A program made the translations under genes and the position numbers. A stretch of DNA of 36,876 nucleotides from a virus, in IMG/VR virus record IMGVR_UViG_3300005329_000019, positions 1 to 36,876 of that record; one strand, 5' to 3'. Position 1 is the first letter of the stretch. Each line of letters begins with the position of its first letter. The notes under the pieces are model-generated. The model did not search any database and was not told the origin of the DNA. It saw only the letters and a program-made list of their open reading frames with translations. This document shows, piece by piece, positions 13,625 through 20,773 of the stretch.

Positions 13625-13654
13625 TTGACTTTGTATTACGATTCTGGTTATTCT
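13625..13654 (+). promoter_or_regulatory. Rightward sigma-70-like promoter
   Basis: TTGACT (13625-13630), 18-base spacer, TATTCT (13649-13654), with a TG upstream of the -10. It would drive the recombination block starting at 13765. The leader of about 105 bases contains GAGAGGCC/GACTCTC, a weak hairpin. Confidence 0.5.
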
Positions 13655-13764
13655 GTTTTTCGTAGTGACGCAGCACCGGGCGGGCAGGGGTGGAGCGGGA
13701 GCTGAGAGGCCGACTCTCAGAGGTGCAGGGCAGGACGCAGTGGCAGTGAAAGGGGGACGCACTC

Positions 13765-14004
13765 ATGTTCATGGCGAATGAAGAGACGCTGAAGGAGATG
13801 GCCCAAGAGGTAGCGCAGGAGTTCCAGGCCATTGAGGTGGAGAGGGCGCAGCTGAGGAAGCGGGTGGCGGAGTTGGAGGCGAAGTTGGCCGAGGTGAAGG
13901 AAGAGGCCGCGGACCGCATGGACGTGGTGGACGGCGCAGACGGTACGCCCAGCCCGGATGCCTGGATGCGCCTCTATACGTCCATTGAGGAGGTGCTTCC
14001 GTGA
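13765..14004 (+). CDS. Small coiled-coil protein, first gene of the rightward block
   Basis: 79 residues from ATG 13765 with AGGGGGA seven bases upstream. Residues 5-48 form a strong heptad coil (LKEMAQEVAQEF, VERAQLRKRVAELEAKLAEV); the C-terminus is acidic. Its stop overlaps the next GTG. No family recognised. First-gene position downstream of the promoter suggests an early regulator or anti-host factor. Confidence 0.7.
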   Translation: MFMANEETLKEMAQEVAQEFQAIEVERAQLRKRVAELEAKLAEVKEEAADRMDVVDGADGTPSPDAWMRLYTSIEEVLP

Positions 14005-14423
14005 GCGCCCCCACCATTCACTGCGTTCACTCCCTAGAAGTCTACCGGGAGGAGGATGAGGCCTTCATGCGTGTCCACACCGTCACCGTGGAGGCGGACG
14101 TGGCTTGGGAGGACGAGGATGGGGCGGAGCCGGACTTCCTCAACCTTGAGGCCTGGTGTCCGTGCGGTGCGTGCGAGCGCTACCCGTTCAAGCTGGAGGA
14201 CTTCACCTCCTTGGAGCGGCAGCTGGCGGAGGACTTGCTGACAGACAAGTACGTCCTGGCGGTGGCGGAGCTGGTGACGTGCGTCTACTGCAATAGGCAG
14301 GTGGCGCTGGAGGATGCGTACCCATCTACCCCGGACGAGGGGCTTATCTGCGACCGTTGCCATGCCCGTGAGGTTGTCCGGGCGCTTCCTGTCGGCCATC
14401 CGTTGAGGGTGGTGCTGCCATGA
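14001..14423 (+). CDS. Zinc-ribbon protein of unknown function
   Basis: 140 residues, GTG start 14001 overlapping the previous stop (GTGA). Acidic N-terminal half, then WCPCGACERY near residue 51 and VTCVYCNRQ...LICDRCHAREV near 93-120, giving three Cys clusters. The second pair has classical C-x2-C...C-x2-C zinc-ribbon spacing. Coupled to the next gene by ATGA. Confidence 0.7.
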   Translation: MSAPTIHCVHSLEVYREEDEAFMRVHTVTVEADVAWEDEDGAEPDFLNLEAWCPCGACERYPFKLEDFTSLERQLAEDLLTDKYVLAVAELVTCVYCNRQVALEDAYPSTPDEGLICDRCHAREVVRALPVGHPLRVVLP

Positions 14424-14749
14424 GCACCAAGCACACCCCAGGGCCTTGGGCCATCGGCTACACCTCGGCTGAGAAGGACCCGTTCGTGGTCACCGCTGAC
14501 GACGGCACCAAGTACCACCGCCGCGTGATGGTGGCCGTGGCCGGTCCGAGCACTGGAGTTGGGGAGTACATGGCCCATGCCAATGCCGCCCTTATAGCCG
14601 CAGCGCCGGAGCTGCTGGAGGCGCTGGAGGAAATCGCCCGAGGCGTGGGGCCATTCTCTATGGACCGCCTGGAGCACGCGACCAACACAATCGAGGCAAT
14701 GAAGGGGTTGGCCCGCGCCGCCATCGCCAAGGCCCGAGGTGAGTCATGA
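14420..14749 (+). CDS. Conserved phage early protein of unknown function
   Basis: 109 residues, ATG 14420 (ATGA overlap). It begins TKHTPGPWAIG and has HANAALIAAAPELLEALEEIA, a combination I recognise from many phage early or recombination regions whose function is unknown. The C-terminus is helical and Ala-rich. Confidence 0.8.
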   Translation: MSTKHTPGPWAIGYTSAEKDPFVVTADDGTKYHRRVMVAVAGPSTGVGEYMAHANAALIAAAPELLEALEEIARGVGPFSMDRLEHATNTIEAMKGLARAAIAKARGES

Positions 14750-14943
14750 ACGACGCCCAAGCCGTCTTTGACGCCCTGGAGAAGGAAAACAAGGAGGACC
14801 TGGACTTGCTGCGCATCGCCGCTTCCATTTCCCCAAACAGCCTGGCCGCCCTCGCCAAGGTGTACCCCGCCTTCCTGGAGTACCTCTCCGAGAGGGCCAA
14901 CCGCAGCGCCCGGGCCCTGGACGTCGCCCGGGGCCTCAAATGA
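14746..14943 (+). CDS. Small helical protein
   Basis: 65 residues, ATG 14746 (ATGA overlap). Acidic helical N-terminus (AVFDALEKENKEDLDLLRI) and an amphipathic C-terminus (YLSERANRSARALDVA). No motif recognised. Immediately precedes the exonuclease. Confidence 0.65.
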   Translation: MNDAQAVFDALEKENKEDLDLLRIAASISPNSLAALAKVYPAFLEYLSERANRSARALDVARGLK

Positions 14944-14952
14944 GTCAGCCCC

Positions 14953-15579
14953 ATGCCTCATTCTCCTCTCATGCGGCGAATTGGCGGCAGTGACATTCCC
15001 AAGCTTCTGGGCGTCTCCAAGTACGGCAACGCCATGGACGTGTACCAGCGCATCGTCCTGGAGTTGGAAGAGGAGTGGAACCCGAGAATGGAGCGCGGTG
15101 CCGCAATGGAGCCGGTATTGCGCGCCCATGCCCAGCGGGTGCTTGGGGTGGAGCTGGAGGAGACGGAGTCAGACGTCCACTCCCACCCGGGCGTGGACTT
15201 TGCCTGGGCCCAGGTGGACGACTTGGCGCGGTGGCAGGGCATACCGGTGGCCGTGGACTACAAGAGCCAAACCGTGTGGCGAAAGGGCTGGGGCGCACCT
15301 GAAACGGACGAGGTGCCAGAGGACATTCGCGCCCAGGTGGCGTGGGAGTTGGCGTGCACGGACAGAGAGGTGGGCCTGTTGGTGGTTGGGTTTGGGGAGG
15401 ACGTGGACGGCCCGGAAATTTTCAACCTGCACACCGTGCAGCCCTACGTCGTCCAGAGGGAGCCGGTGTTTGAGTCGTACTGCTTGCAGGTAGCGCGCGA
15501 GTTTTGGACGCGGCACGTTCTCCCGAGGGTGCCACCCGAAGTCCAACCCATCGGGAAGAAGAAAAGGAAGGCGTCATGA
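14953..15579 (+). CDS. YqaJ/lambda-Exo-type recombination exonuclease
   Basis: 208 residues, ATG 14953. Resects double-strand ends so that the partner protein can anneal strands. Family signs: RIGGSDIPKLLGVSKYG at 9-25, RMERGAAMEPVLRAHA at 45-60 with Glu 53, VDFAWAQVDDLA with the metal-binding Asp near 89, then VDYKS (Asp 102, Lys 104), the D-x-K form of the usual E-x-K, and Q128 in the following helix. Stop overlaps the next ATG, as expected for an exonuclease-annealase pair. Confidence 0.9.
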   Translation: MPHSPLMRRIGGSDIPKLLGVSKYGNAMDVYQRIVLELEEEWNPRMERGAAMEPVLRAHAQRVLGVELEETESDVHSHPGVDFAWAQVDDLARWQGIPVAVDYKSQTVWRKGWGAPETDEVPEDIRAQVAWELACTDREVGLLVVGFGEDVDGPEIFNLHTVQPYVVQREPVFESYCLQVAREFWTRHVLPRVPPEVQPIGKKKRKAS

Positions 15580-16289
15580 GTGAGGCCGCGTTGGCGTTGG
15601 TGGAGCAACCGGGGGAGGCCAAGCCCTCTACCCTCATGAAGCGCGCAACGGACGTTGCCGCCGTCTGTGAGACGGTGGTGGCCAAGCTAGCGCTCGACTT
15701 GAAGGGCGACGGGAAGAAGTACATTCCGGTGGAGGGGTGGGCCACCATTGCCGCCGCCTACGGGTGCGCCCCGTCCATTCGAGAGGTGGTGGAGGAGGAC
15801 AGGGGCATTCGCGCCATTGCCGAGTTGAAGCGCGCGGACGGCACCGTGGTTGCCACGGCCGAGGGCTACTGCGGCCTAGACGAGCCCATGTGGGCCAACC
15901 GGGCGCTGTACGCCCGCCGGGGCATGGCGCAGACGCGGGCCATTTCGCGGGTGTGCCGCACGGCCTTCGCCTTCGTCGTCACCCTCATGAAGGACAAGTA
16001 CGAGACAACCCCGGCCGAGGAAATTCCGCGCGGCAAGGGGGCGGACGTGGTGGACGTCCAGGCGCAGCCCTCGGCGCCCGGCAAGCCACAGCCCGAGCGC
16101 ACCCAGGCAACCCGCGTGCGCTTCGGCAAGTCGAAGGGGAAGCACCTCTGTGACATTGAGGACGACGACTTGCAGTGGCAGTTGTCCGCCGCGCAGAAGT
16201 CTGTGGACGCGAACGACCCGAAGTGGGCAGACGCCAACCGCAAGTGGCTCGCCACCGTCCAGGCTGAGGTTGAGAGGAGGAAGGGGTAA
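15576..16289 (+). CDS. Probable single-strand annealing protein with C-terminal DUF3820-like domain
   Basis: 237 residues; ATG 15576 overlaps the exonuclease stop. Residues 17-155 carry KYIPVEGWATIAAAYGC, strand-rich middle with ATAEGYCG, and RRGMAQTRAISRVCRTAF ending TPAEEIP, a pattern of phage annealing-type proteins that I cannot assign firmly to RecT, Erf or Rad52. A linker rich in Pro/Gln follows, then VRFGKSKGKHLCDIEDDDLQW (180-201), like the small domain often called DUF3820 that also ends some nucleases. The exonuclease neighbour supports a recombination role. Confidence 0.7.
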   Translation: MSEAALALVEQPGEAKPSTLMKRATDVAAVCETVVAKLALDLKGDGKKYIPVEGWATIAAAYGCAPSIREVVEEDRGIRAIAELKRADGTVVATAEGYCGLDEPMWANRALYARRGMAQTRAISRVCRTAFAFVVTLMKDKYETTPAEEIPRGKGADVVDVQAQPSAPGKPQPERTQATRVRFGKSKGKHLCDIEDDDLQWQLSAAQKSVDANDPKWADANRKWLATVQAEVERRKG

Positions 16290-16627
16290 TGGACTCACTG
16301 AAGGCCTTCGCTATGGGCGAGGCAAACCGGGACAAGCCGCTCAAGGTTTTCGACTGGGACAGGGCCGCCCGGCTCATTCGCGAGCGCGGAGCACAAGAGG
16401 CCAGCGCTGGCCTCTCTGGCGACTGGGAGTGGACGGGCGGGGAAATTCTCACAGACGGGAAGCCCAACCACGAGGCGTACACCTACCTGGCCAGCACATG
16501 GGCAACCCCAATGCTGGAGATTGACGGCCACCGCGTGGAGTGCTTCCGCATGGAGTCGGAGGTGCCGGACTGGGGCTCTGGCACCAAGTGGCCACCTTCC
16601 GCGCTCGCCATTCTGGAGGCCCCTTGA
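16289..16627 (+). CDS. Hypothetical protein of the recombination block
   Basis: 112 residues, ATG 16289 sharing one base with the previous stop. Contains VFDWDRAARLIRERGAQEAS, a W-rich stretch GDWEWTGGEIL and CFRMESEVPDWG. It resembles small phage proteins of unknown function that modify or regulate nucleases; no firm assignment. Confidence 0.65.
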   Translation: MDSLKAFAMGEANRDKPLKVFDWDRAARLIRERGAQEASAGLSGDWEWTGGEILTDGKPNHEAYTYLASTWATPMLEIDGHRVECFRMESEVPDWGSGTKWPPSALAILEAP

Positions 16628-16836
16628 GCCGCTACACCCACAAAGGCCCCTCGTCCCCACAGCGGGACCCACCCATGGCCCCAGAAGAGAGGGCCCGCAT
16701 GGTGCGCCGGGCCCTCAGCGCCTACTTGGACAATGAGGTTTCGCTGACTGAGTGGTGTCGCCGGTTCCCTGGCCACATCCGTAGTGAGGCCATAGCCAAC
16801 ATTCCGCCCAGCATGAGGCGGCGTGGTACGACGTAG
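16624..16836 (+). CDS. Small basic protein before a terminator
   Basis: 70 residues with TTG 16624 overlapping the previous stop (TTGA); an internal ATG at 16675 is a possible alternative. Basic and helical (PEERARMVRRALSAYLDNEV, WCRRFPGHIRSEAI). It ends six bases before a strong hairpin. Confidence 0.55.
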   Translation: MSRYTHKGPSSPQRDPPMAPEERARMVRRALSAYLDNEVSLTEWCRRFPGHIRSEAIANIPPSMRRRGTT

Positions 16837-16841
16837 CAGCA

Positions 16842-16897
16842 CGGAGCCCCGGGCGAGGCGCAACCCCTCCCTCCTTGCCCGAGGCTCCGCATTTTTC
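16842..16897 (+). terminator. Intrinsic terminator inside the rightward block
   Basis: Stem arms 16842-16857 (CGGAGCCCCGGGCGAG) and 16874-16889 pair over about 15 positions with one mismatch and one G-T pair, followed by ATTTTTCT. It separates the recombination genes from the distal small genes, probably as a partial terminator because no clear new promoter is seen. Confidence 0.75.
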
Positions 16898-16910
16898 TAG
16901 GGGGTGTGAC

Positions 16911-17138
16911 ATGGCACGCATGGACGAGAAGACGTGGAAGGAGGCCGTTGACGACGCGCACGCCCGCCCGTGGTGGGCAGACGCGCTGATTGCGGAGGCC
17001 CGCCGCGCTCGCGAGTCCGAGGCGAGGTTGGCGAAGGTGCTGGCCGAGCACTTGGATTGGTACGACGGGGGACGTGTGGACGAGGGCAAGCTGATTGACG
17101 AGACCCGCGCCGCCCTCACGGCCCTGGAGGACACGTGA
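16911..17138 (+). CDS. Small helical protein
   Basis: 75 residues, ATG 16911 chosen because AGGGGG lies six bases upstream; the longer form would start inside the terminator. Contains RPWWADALIAEARRARESEARLAKVL, a helical Arg/Glu-rich stretch. Coupled to the next gene by GTGA. Confidence 0.6.
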   Translation: MARMDEKTWKEAVDDAHARPWWADALIAEARRARESEARLAKVLAEHLDWYDGGRVDEGKLIDETRAALTALEDT

Positions 17139-17308
17139 AGGCCAGCCCCAACCTTGAGCCCCTGGAGACACTGACGGCCAACGCCGTCAACCTCGTCCAC
17201 GCCTTGGTGCGCGAGGTGAAGAAGCTAAAGGCGGAGGTGGAGAAGCAGCGCCTCTTGGTTGAAGGTGCCCAGAGGGTTATGCGGGACCGCGACATGGAGG
17301 ACACGTGA
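17135..17308 (+). CDS. Coiled-coil micro-protein, 57 residues
   Basis: GTG 17135 overlaps the previous stop and its TGA overlaps the next GTG. The product is a nearly continuous coil (LETLTANAVNLVHALVREV, KLKAEVEKQRLLVEGAQRV). Both neighbours carry similar heptad stretches. Confidence 0.55.
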   Translation: MKASPNLEPLETLTANAVNLVHALVREVKKLKAEVEKQRLLVEGAQRVMRDRDMEDT

Positions 17309-17697
17309 CGGACGCCGAGCTGGAAACCATCGAGAAGGCCTGCGGGGAGGCGACTCTTGAAGGGGACTGCCAGTGTCCCGAGCGGGGGTATTTCTGGGTC
17401 CGTCATGAGCCGGGGTGTGTGCAGGCCCGCAGGACTGCGGCACAAGACGAGATTGACGAGAACGCTTTCGAGTGGGTGCCCGCCCTCGTGGCGGAGGTGA
17501 GGAGGTTGCGCGCGGAGTCGCTCAAGTGGCAGGGCGAGTGGTTCGCCCTCTCGAAGAGAGAGGAACGCTGGGAGAACGTCCGAGAGGACACCCTGGAGGA
17601 GGCGGCGAAGGCCGTCGAAGCAATTCCTGGCCAAGATGAGGGGCCGTACTTCACGCTAGCTGCCGCCGCCATCAGGGACCTGAAGGAGAAGCCGTGA
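17305..17697 (+). CDS. Hypothetical protein with one Cys/His cluster
   Basis: 130 residues, GTG 17305 (GTGA overlap). N-terminal third has CGEATLEGDCQCPERGYFWVRH and GCVQARR, four Cys and a His that might bind a metal. The rest is helical (VPALVAEVRRLRAESLKWQ), ending KEKP. A similar layout occurs in early proteins of unknown function in other phages. Confidence 0.6.
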   Translation: MTDAELETIEKACGEATLEGDCQCPERGYFWVRHEPGCVQARRTAAQDEIDENAFEWVPALVAEVRRLRAESLKWQGEWFALSKREERWENVREDTLEEAAKAVEAIPGQDEGPYFTLAAAAIRDLKEKP

Positions 17698-17792
17698 GGC
17701 TGGTGCTGGTGTTGCTTGGCACCGGCCTCTTCCTCAATCTGGCGGCCCTGGCGGAGTGGGCATGGGCGGCAGCGCTTCGGGCCCTCAAGTAG
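17694..17792 (+). CDS. Membrane micro-protein, 32 residues
   Basis: GTG 17694 overlaps the previous stop. The sequence is one hydrophobic helix (MRLVLVLLGTGLFLNLAALA then EWAWAAALRALK), so a single membrane-spanning peptide. Support is only the coupling and the composition. Confidence 0.4.
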   Translation: MRLVLVLLGTGLFLNLAALAEWAWAAALRALK

Positions 17793-17823
17793 GCGTGGCC
17801 CCCCCACGTGGTAGCCTGCCGGG

Positions 17824-18045
17824 GTGGACGAGCTTGCCGACATGCGGCAGCGCCTCGAGGCCATGCGCAGGCGCCTCCTCTACCAGGAGCGCGAGCTGGC
17901 CACGTGGAAGACGCGCGCCCTCTTCCCCCGCCTCGAAGGGGAGGAGAGAGTCCGCCAGGAGGAGAGGCTGGCCGTGGCTGAAACCTTGCGCCACGCGGCG
18001 GACATTGAGAGGCGCAGGCCCAGCCTGGCCGGGTACCTCCGGTAG
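17824..18045 (+). CDS. Small coiled-coil protein
   Basis: 73 residues from GTG 17824. Arg/Glu-rich coil (MRQRLEAMRRRLLYQEREL, RVRQEERLAVAETLRHAAD). Unknown function. The spacer from the previous gene is 31 bases. Confidence 0.55.
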   Translation: MDELADMRQRLEAMRRRLLYQERELATWKTRALFPRLEGEERVRQEERLAVAETLRHAADIERRRPSLAGYLR

Positions 18046-18074
18046 CTGGCCATGGACGTTGAAAGGGGTAGCCC

Positions 18075-18188
18075 GTGCGGGTCCTGAGGGTGGCCATCAT
18101 GCTCGCGTTCTTTGCCCTGGGCGTATTCCAGCTCTACCGGTTTCACGTGGAGGCGATGATGCGCTTCATGGGAGACGCGGGGCACTAG
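18075..18188 (+). CDS. Membrane micro-protein, 37 residues
   Basis: GTG 18075 with AAAGGGGT upstream. One hydrophobic helix (RVLRVAIMLAFFALGVFQLY) followed by an amphipathic tail (FHVEAMMRFMGDAGH). It ends convergently, overlapping the HNH gene stop by four bases. Confidence 0.4.
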   Translation: MRVLRVAIMLAFFALGVFQLYRFHVEAMMRFMGDAGH

Positions 18189-18571
18189 CCAGCCTGGCGG
18201 ATGGGCTCCCTCTCGTCCCGGGCCATCTGGGCAGCCTGCTTGGGCGTCAGGTGCCCGGCACGCAGGAGGCGGCAGATTTGCCTGACGCTCGGGACGTATT
18301 GCCTGAAGCTCGAGCCATGGCCATAGGCGAGATGACAGCCGCGCCAGGCGCAGAGAGTGAGGAGGTTGGTGGGGTCCAGCTCCCGGCTTGGGTCATGCTC
18401 AAAAGCTACGACATGGTGGACGTTGAGCAGCCTTGCGCCCCCGCAGGCCTGGCAGACGGGTTGCTCAAGTAGCCAGCGCTTCTCCAGCGCCCTCCACTGG
18501 GGGCTGCGCGTTGCGGCGGTAGCCCAGGCGTGCGCAACATGCCGGGCGAGGTTGACAGCCTGGGCAAGCAT
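18185..18571 (-). CDS. HNH endonuclease
   Basis: 128 residues from ATG 18571; an upstream part of the frame overlaps the peptidase gene and is rejected. HNH core: SPQWRALEKRWLLEQPVCQACGG, LLNVHHVVAFEHDP, DPTNLLTLCAWRGCHLAYGHG, giving the Cys pairs and the two catalytic His positions. Phage HNH proteins of this type assist terminase cutting or act as mobile nucleases. Here the gene lies at the far end of the late block rather than beside terL. C-terminus is helical and basic. Confidence 0.85.
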   Translation of the reverse strand: MLAQAVNLARHVAHAWATAATRSPQWRALEKRWLLEQPVCQACGGARLLNVHHVVAFEHDPSRELDPTNLLTLCAWRGCHLAYGHGSSFRQYVPSVRQICRLLRAGHLTPKQAAQMARDEREPIRQAG

Positions 18572-18625
18572 GGGGAGACTCTTTTCTGGTAAGCGTCGGT
18601 TCCTGTCTCCAGAGGGAATCCCGAG

Positions 18626-18653
18626 GGCCTCCGCTTTCTCCAGGGCGGAGGCC
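18626..18653. terminator. Hairpin between peptidase and HNH genes
   Basis: Perfect 9-bp stem GGCCTCCGC/GCGGAGGCC with a 10-base loop. Read rightwards it is followed by TTCGCCTTTT, a poor U-tract; read leftwards there is none. It may act as a weak terminator for the rightward block or as an RNA-processing site of the late transcript. Confidence 0.35.
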
Positions 18654-18662
18654 TTCGCCTTT

Positions 18663-19487
18663 TCAGGCAGCGGCCCAGCAGTCCCAGCCGGTGGCCTGGA
18701 GGTAGGCCGCGGAGACGTAGAAGTAGCCCCCGTCCCCCCAACCCGTGCTCCAGCTGTTGCGCACCTTGTAGAGGCCGTCCGCGCGCTTGCCGCAAATGAG
18801 GACGTCATGCCCGCCCAGGAGGCCCTCCCCACGCTTCAGGGGCGGCACCACCCCGTCCGGGCCCGTCTCTTCGAAGGACTCGTACACGGCAAAGCCCAGC
18901 ACCATGCACCGGACGGAGTACAGCACCGCGTCCAGGTGGGCCGCGTCCAGGGGCACCATGACGGCCTGGTGGATGCGGTACGGGGCCCCGGCGGCGTCGC
19001 ACTGGGCGTTGCCCGGCTGCATGGCCCCTGGCACGTAGGGCAGGAAGGATTCGGGGCAGGCGCCCACCCCTTGCGCCACGGCGCCCGCGGTGGCGTTGTC
19101 CGTCCCCTCGTCATTGGGCCAGACGCCTTCGGCCTTCAGGACGTTCCAGTAGAAGTGGGCGACGGACAGCCAGTCCCCCAGCTTCGGGAGGGTGGCCGGT
19201 AGCGGCTGCCCCGGCTGCCACCCGGACTGGAGGAGGGCCCAGCGGACGCAGTTGGCTTCCTTCAGCCCGCACCAGGCATGGGGCCCACAGCTGCCCTCCT
19301 GGCCCTGGTCTCTCACCGGGCGCAGCATGGACTCATAGTCACAGCTGAAGCCCGCGGGGGCGGCCGCGTGCGTGGCGCCTACCCGGGCGCGGAGGGCGCG
19401 CAGGAGGAAGGGGTGGCCGTCCGGGATGGGCCGCAGGCCGTACTTCTTCCCCAGCTTGGAGGTTGCTGGCTTGGGCAGCTCAATCAA
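18663..19487 (-). CDS. Papain-like (C1 family) cysteine peptidase
   Basis: 274 residues, ATG 19487 overlapping the upstream stop (ATGA). The papain triad is in place: Q61 and catalytic C67 in RDQGQEGSCGPHAWCG, H227 in LLGGHDVLICG, N244 in VRNSWSTGWGDGGYF. No signal peptide or propeptide is visible, so it either acts in the cytoplasm or is released at lysis. It follows endolysin and holin-like genes, which suggests cleavage of envelope, host or virion proteins late in infection. A complete papain fold is rare in phages. The fold is sure from motifs; the substrate is unknown. Confidence 0.88.
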   Translation of the reverse strand: MIELPKPATSKLGKKYGLRPIPDGHPFLLRALRARVGATHAAAPAGFSCDYESMLRPVRDQGQEGSCGPHAWCGLKEANCVRWALLQSGWQPGQPLPATLPKLGDWLSVAHFYWNVLKAEGVWPNDEGTDNATAGAVAQGVGACPESFLPYVPGAMQPGNAQCDAAGAPYRIHQAVMVPLDAAHLDAVLYSVRCMVLGFAVYESFEETGPDGVVPPLKRGEGLLGGHDVLICGKRADGLYKVRNSWSTGWGDGGYFYVSAAYLQATGWDCWAAA

Positions 19488-20260
19488 GGGCCACCAACTA
19501 GGTAGAGGGTATTGCCCCGTGGCAGGTGCCAGCTGGCCTTGTCAAAAAGGGCATTGCCTGAGGGCGCCGTGGGGGCCACCGCAAAGTTGAAGTTGAGGGC
19601 CAGCACCACAAAGTACCCGCCGTGCACGAGGGCGGAGTCCGGCGCCAAGAGGTGCTTGCCTACCCCCACGCTGATGAGGTTGGAGAGAAAGCCCACCGCC
19701 ACCGCGGCGGACAACTCCCCAAACTGCTGCCCGGAGGCAGGGGTGACGAGGGTGCCGAAGGCCATGCCCGTCAAGTCAACGGCGTCCCAGGCCTTGCCGC
19801 CCAAGTCCACCTTGAGGGCGTCATGGGTGACGGAGACTTGGAGGCCGGCCCCAGGGGCCACCTGGACGGGGGTGGCGCTGCCCCCCAACTCATAGGCGAG
19901 GAAAGGGAGGGTGGGCCCCACACTCCAGTCAAAGCCCTGTGCGCGCGCCGTGGAGGGCAAGAAGAGGCCCAAGGCCAGCACCACCACCGCGGCCTTTGCG
20001 GCGGCCTTGGCCTTCTTTGGGTTGACGGCCAGGGCATTGAAGAAGCCAGAGGAGGCCAGCGCGTCCAGCCAGGCGGCGAGGCCCACCAACTCGTCGTCCA
20101 CCCCCTTGAAGGCGTCAGGCCACTTGGTGGCGAGGAAGCCCGCCAGCTTCTCCGCGGCCTTCACCAGCACAGACGCGGCGGCAATTACGGCAGCCACGTA
20201 GGTGAGTAGCTGGGCCTTGTTGGCCCAAATCCACGTGAGGACGTCCGTCAGCTTCTGCAT
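19484..20260 (-). CDS. Holin candidate fused to an exported beta-rich domain
   Basis: 258 residues, ATG 20260 with AAGGAG upstream. Residues 17-43 are a hydrophobic helix (LLTYVAAVIAAASVLVKAAEKL) as in small holins. Residues 84-106 form a second, signal-like segment preceded by Lys (KKAKAAAKAAVVVLALGLF) and ending STARAQ, a good signal-peptidase site. The remaining 150 residues alternate hydrophobic/polar (WSVGPTLPFLAYELGG, GLQVSVTHDALKVDLG), like an outer-membrane barrel or sheath protein. It lies between endolysin and peptidase. It could combine inner-membrane and outer-membrane lysis steps; this is inference. Confidence 0.6.
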   Translation of the reverse strand: MQKLTDVLTWIWANKAQLLTYVAAVIAAASVLVKAAEKLAGFLATKWPDAFKGVDDELVGLAAWLDALASSGFFNALAVNPKKAKAAAKAAVVVLALGLFLPSTARAQGFDWSVGPTLPFLAYELGGSATPVQVAPGAGLQVSVTHDALKVDLGGKAWDAVDLTGMAFGTLVTPASGQQFGELSAAVAVGFLSNLISVGVGKHLLAPDSALVHGGYFVVLALNFNFAVAPTAPSGNALFDKASWHLPRGNTLYLVGGP

Positions 20261-20275
20261 GGGTGCTTCTCCTTG

Positions 20276-20770
20276 TCAGGCGTGGCCCCCGGCCCTCCCG
20301 TCCAGGTACTCCCAGACGGAGGACAGAGGGGCTTGAGGGTGGGCGAGGTAGACTTGGCGCAGGGGCTCCAACTCCCGGGCGTCCACATAGCCAGGCAGTT
20401 GGACGTGGGCTGCGTCCTTGAGGTGGTGGAAGGTGCCGCCCCAGGAGAGGCCGGCCTTGGCCGCCTCCTGGCCCAGGACGGCATAGTCACGGGCGTCGCG
20501 CAGGTAGCGGCCGGCCTCGAGGCGGGCAAAGTCCACCGCCAGGCCGTAGTTGTGGGCGGAGTAGCCGGGAAGCGCGTCCGTCACCACGGGCCCCGGAGTG
20601 GTGCGGCCCTGGTTGAAGAGGCGCTCCTGTTCCTCAAAGCTTCTGAAGCCCGCGCGCGCCTCGAAGTGGCAGCCGCGCGCCTTGCATGCCGCCGCCACGT
20701 CCAGCACCTTCTGCAGGAAGGGGAGGTACAGCTGGTCTAGCTGCAGCTGGTTGAAGAGGGAGTAGGGCAT
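20276..20770 (-). CDS. Endolysin, M15 family peptidase
   Basis: 164 residues, ATG 20770 with GGGAGG upstream. M15 peptidases of phages cut the L-Ala-D-Glu or D-Ala-D-Ala bonds of peptidoglycan. Zinc ligands and context: SAHNYGLAVDFA (H73, D80) and LKDAAHVQLP (H122), with the FRSFEEQERLF helix before them. No signal peptide, so export would need the holin. Length is typical for single-domain enzymes of this family. Confidence 0.92.
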   Translation of the reverse strand: MPYSLFNQLQLDQLYLPFLQKVLDVAAACKARGCHFEARAGFRSFEEQERLFNQGRTTPGPVVTDALPGYSAHNYGLAVDFARLEAGRYLRDARDYAVLGQEAAKAGLSWGGTFHHLKDAAHVQLPGYVDARELEPLRQVYLAHPQAPLSSVWEYLDGRAGGHA

Positions 20771-20773
20771 GGC

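Noticed and set aside
18572-18832. N-terminal extension of the HNH gene
   Set aside because: Lies in another frame over the papain-like peptidase gene, with Ser/Thr/Pro-rich shadow sequence; the ATG at 18571 starts the conserved part.
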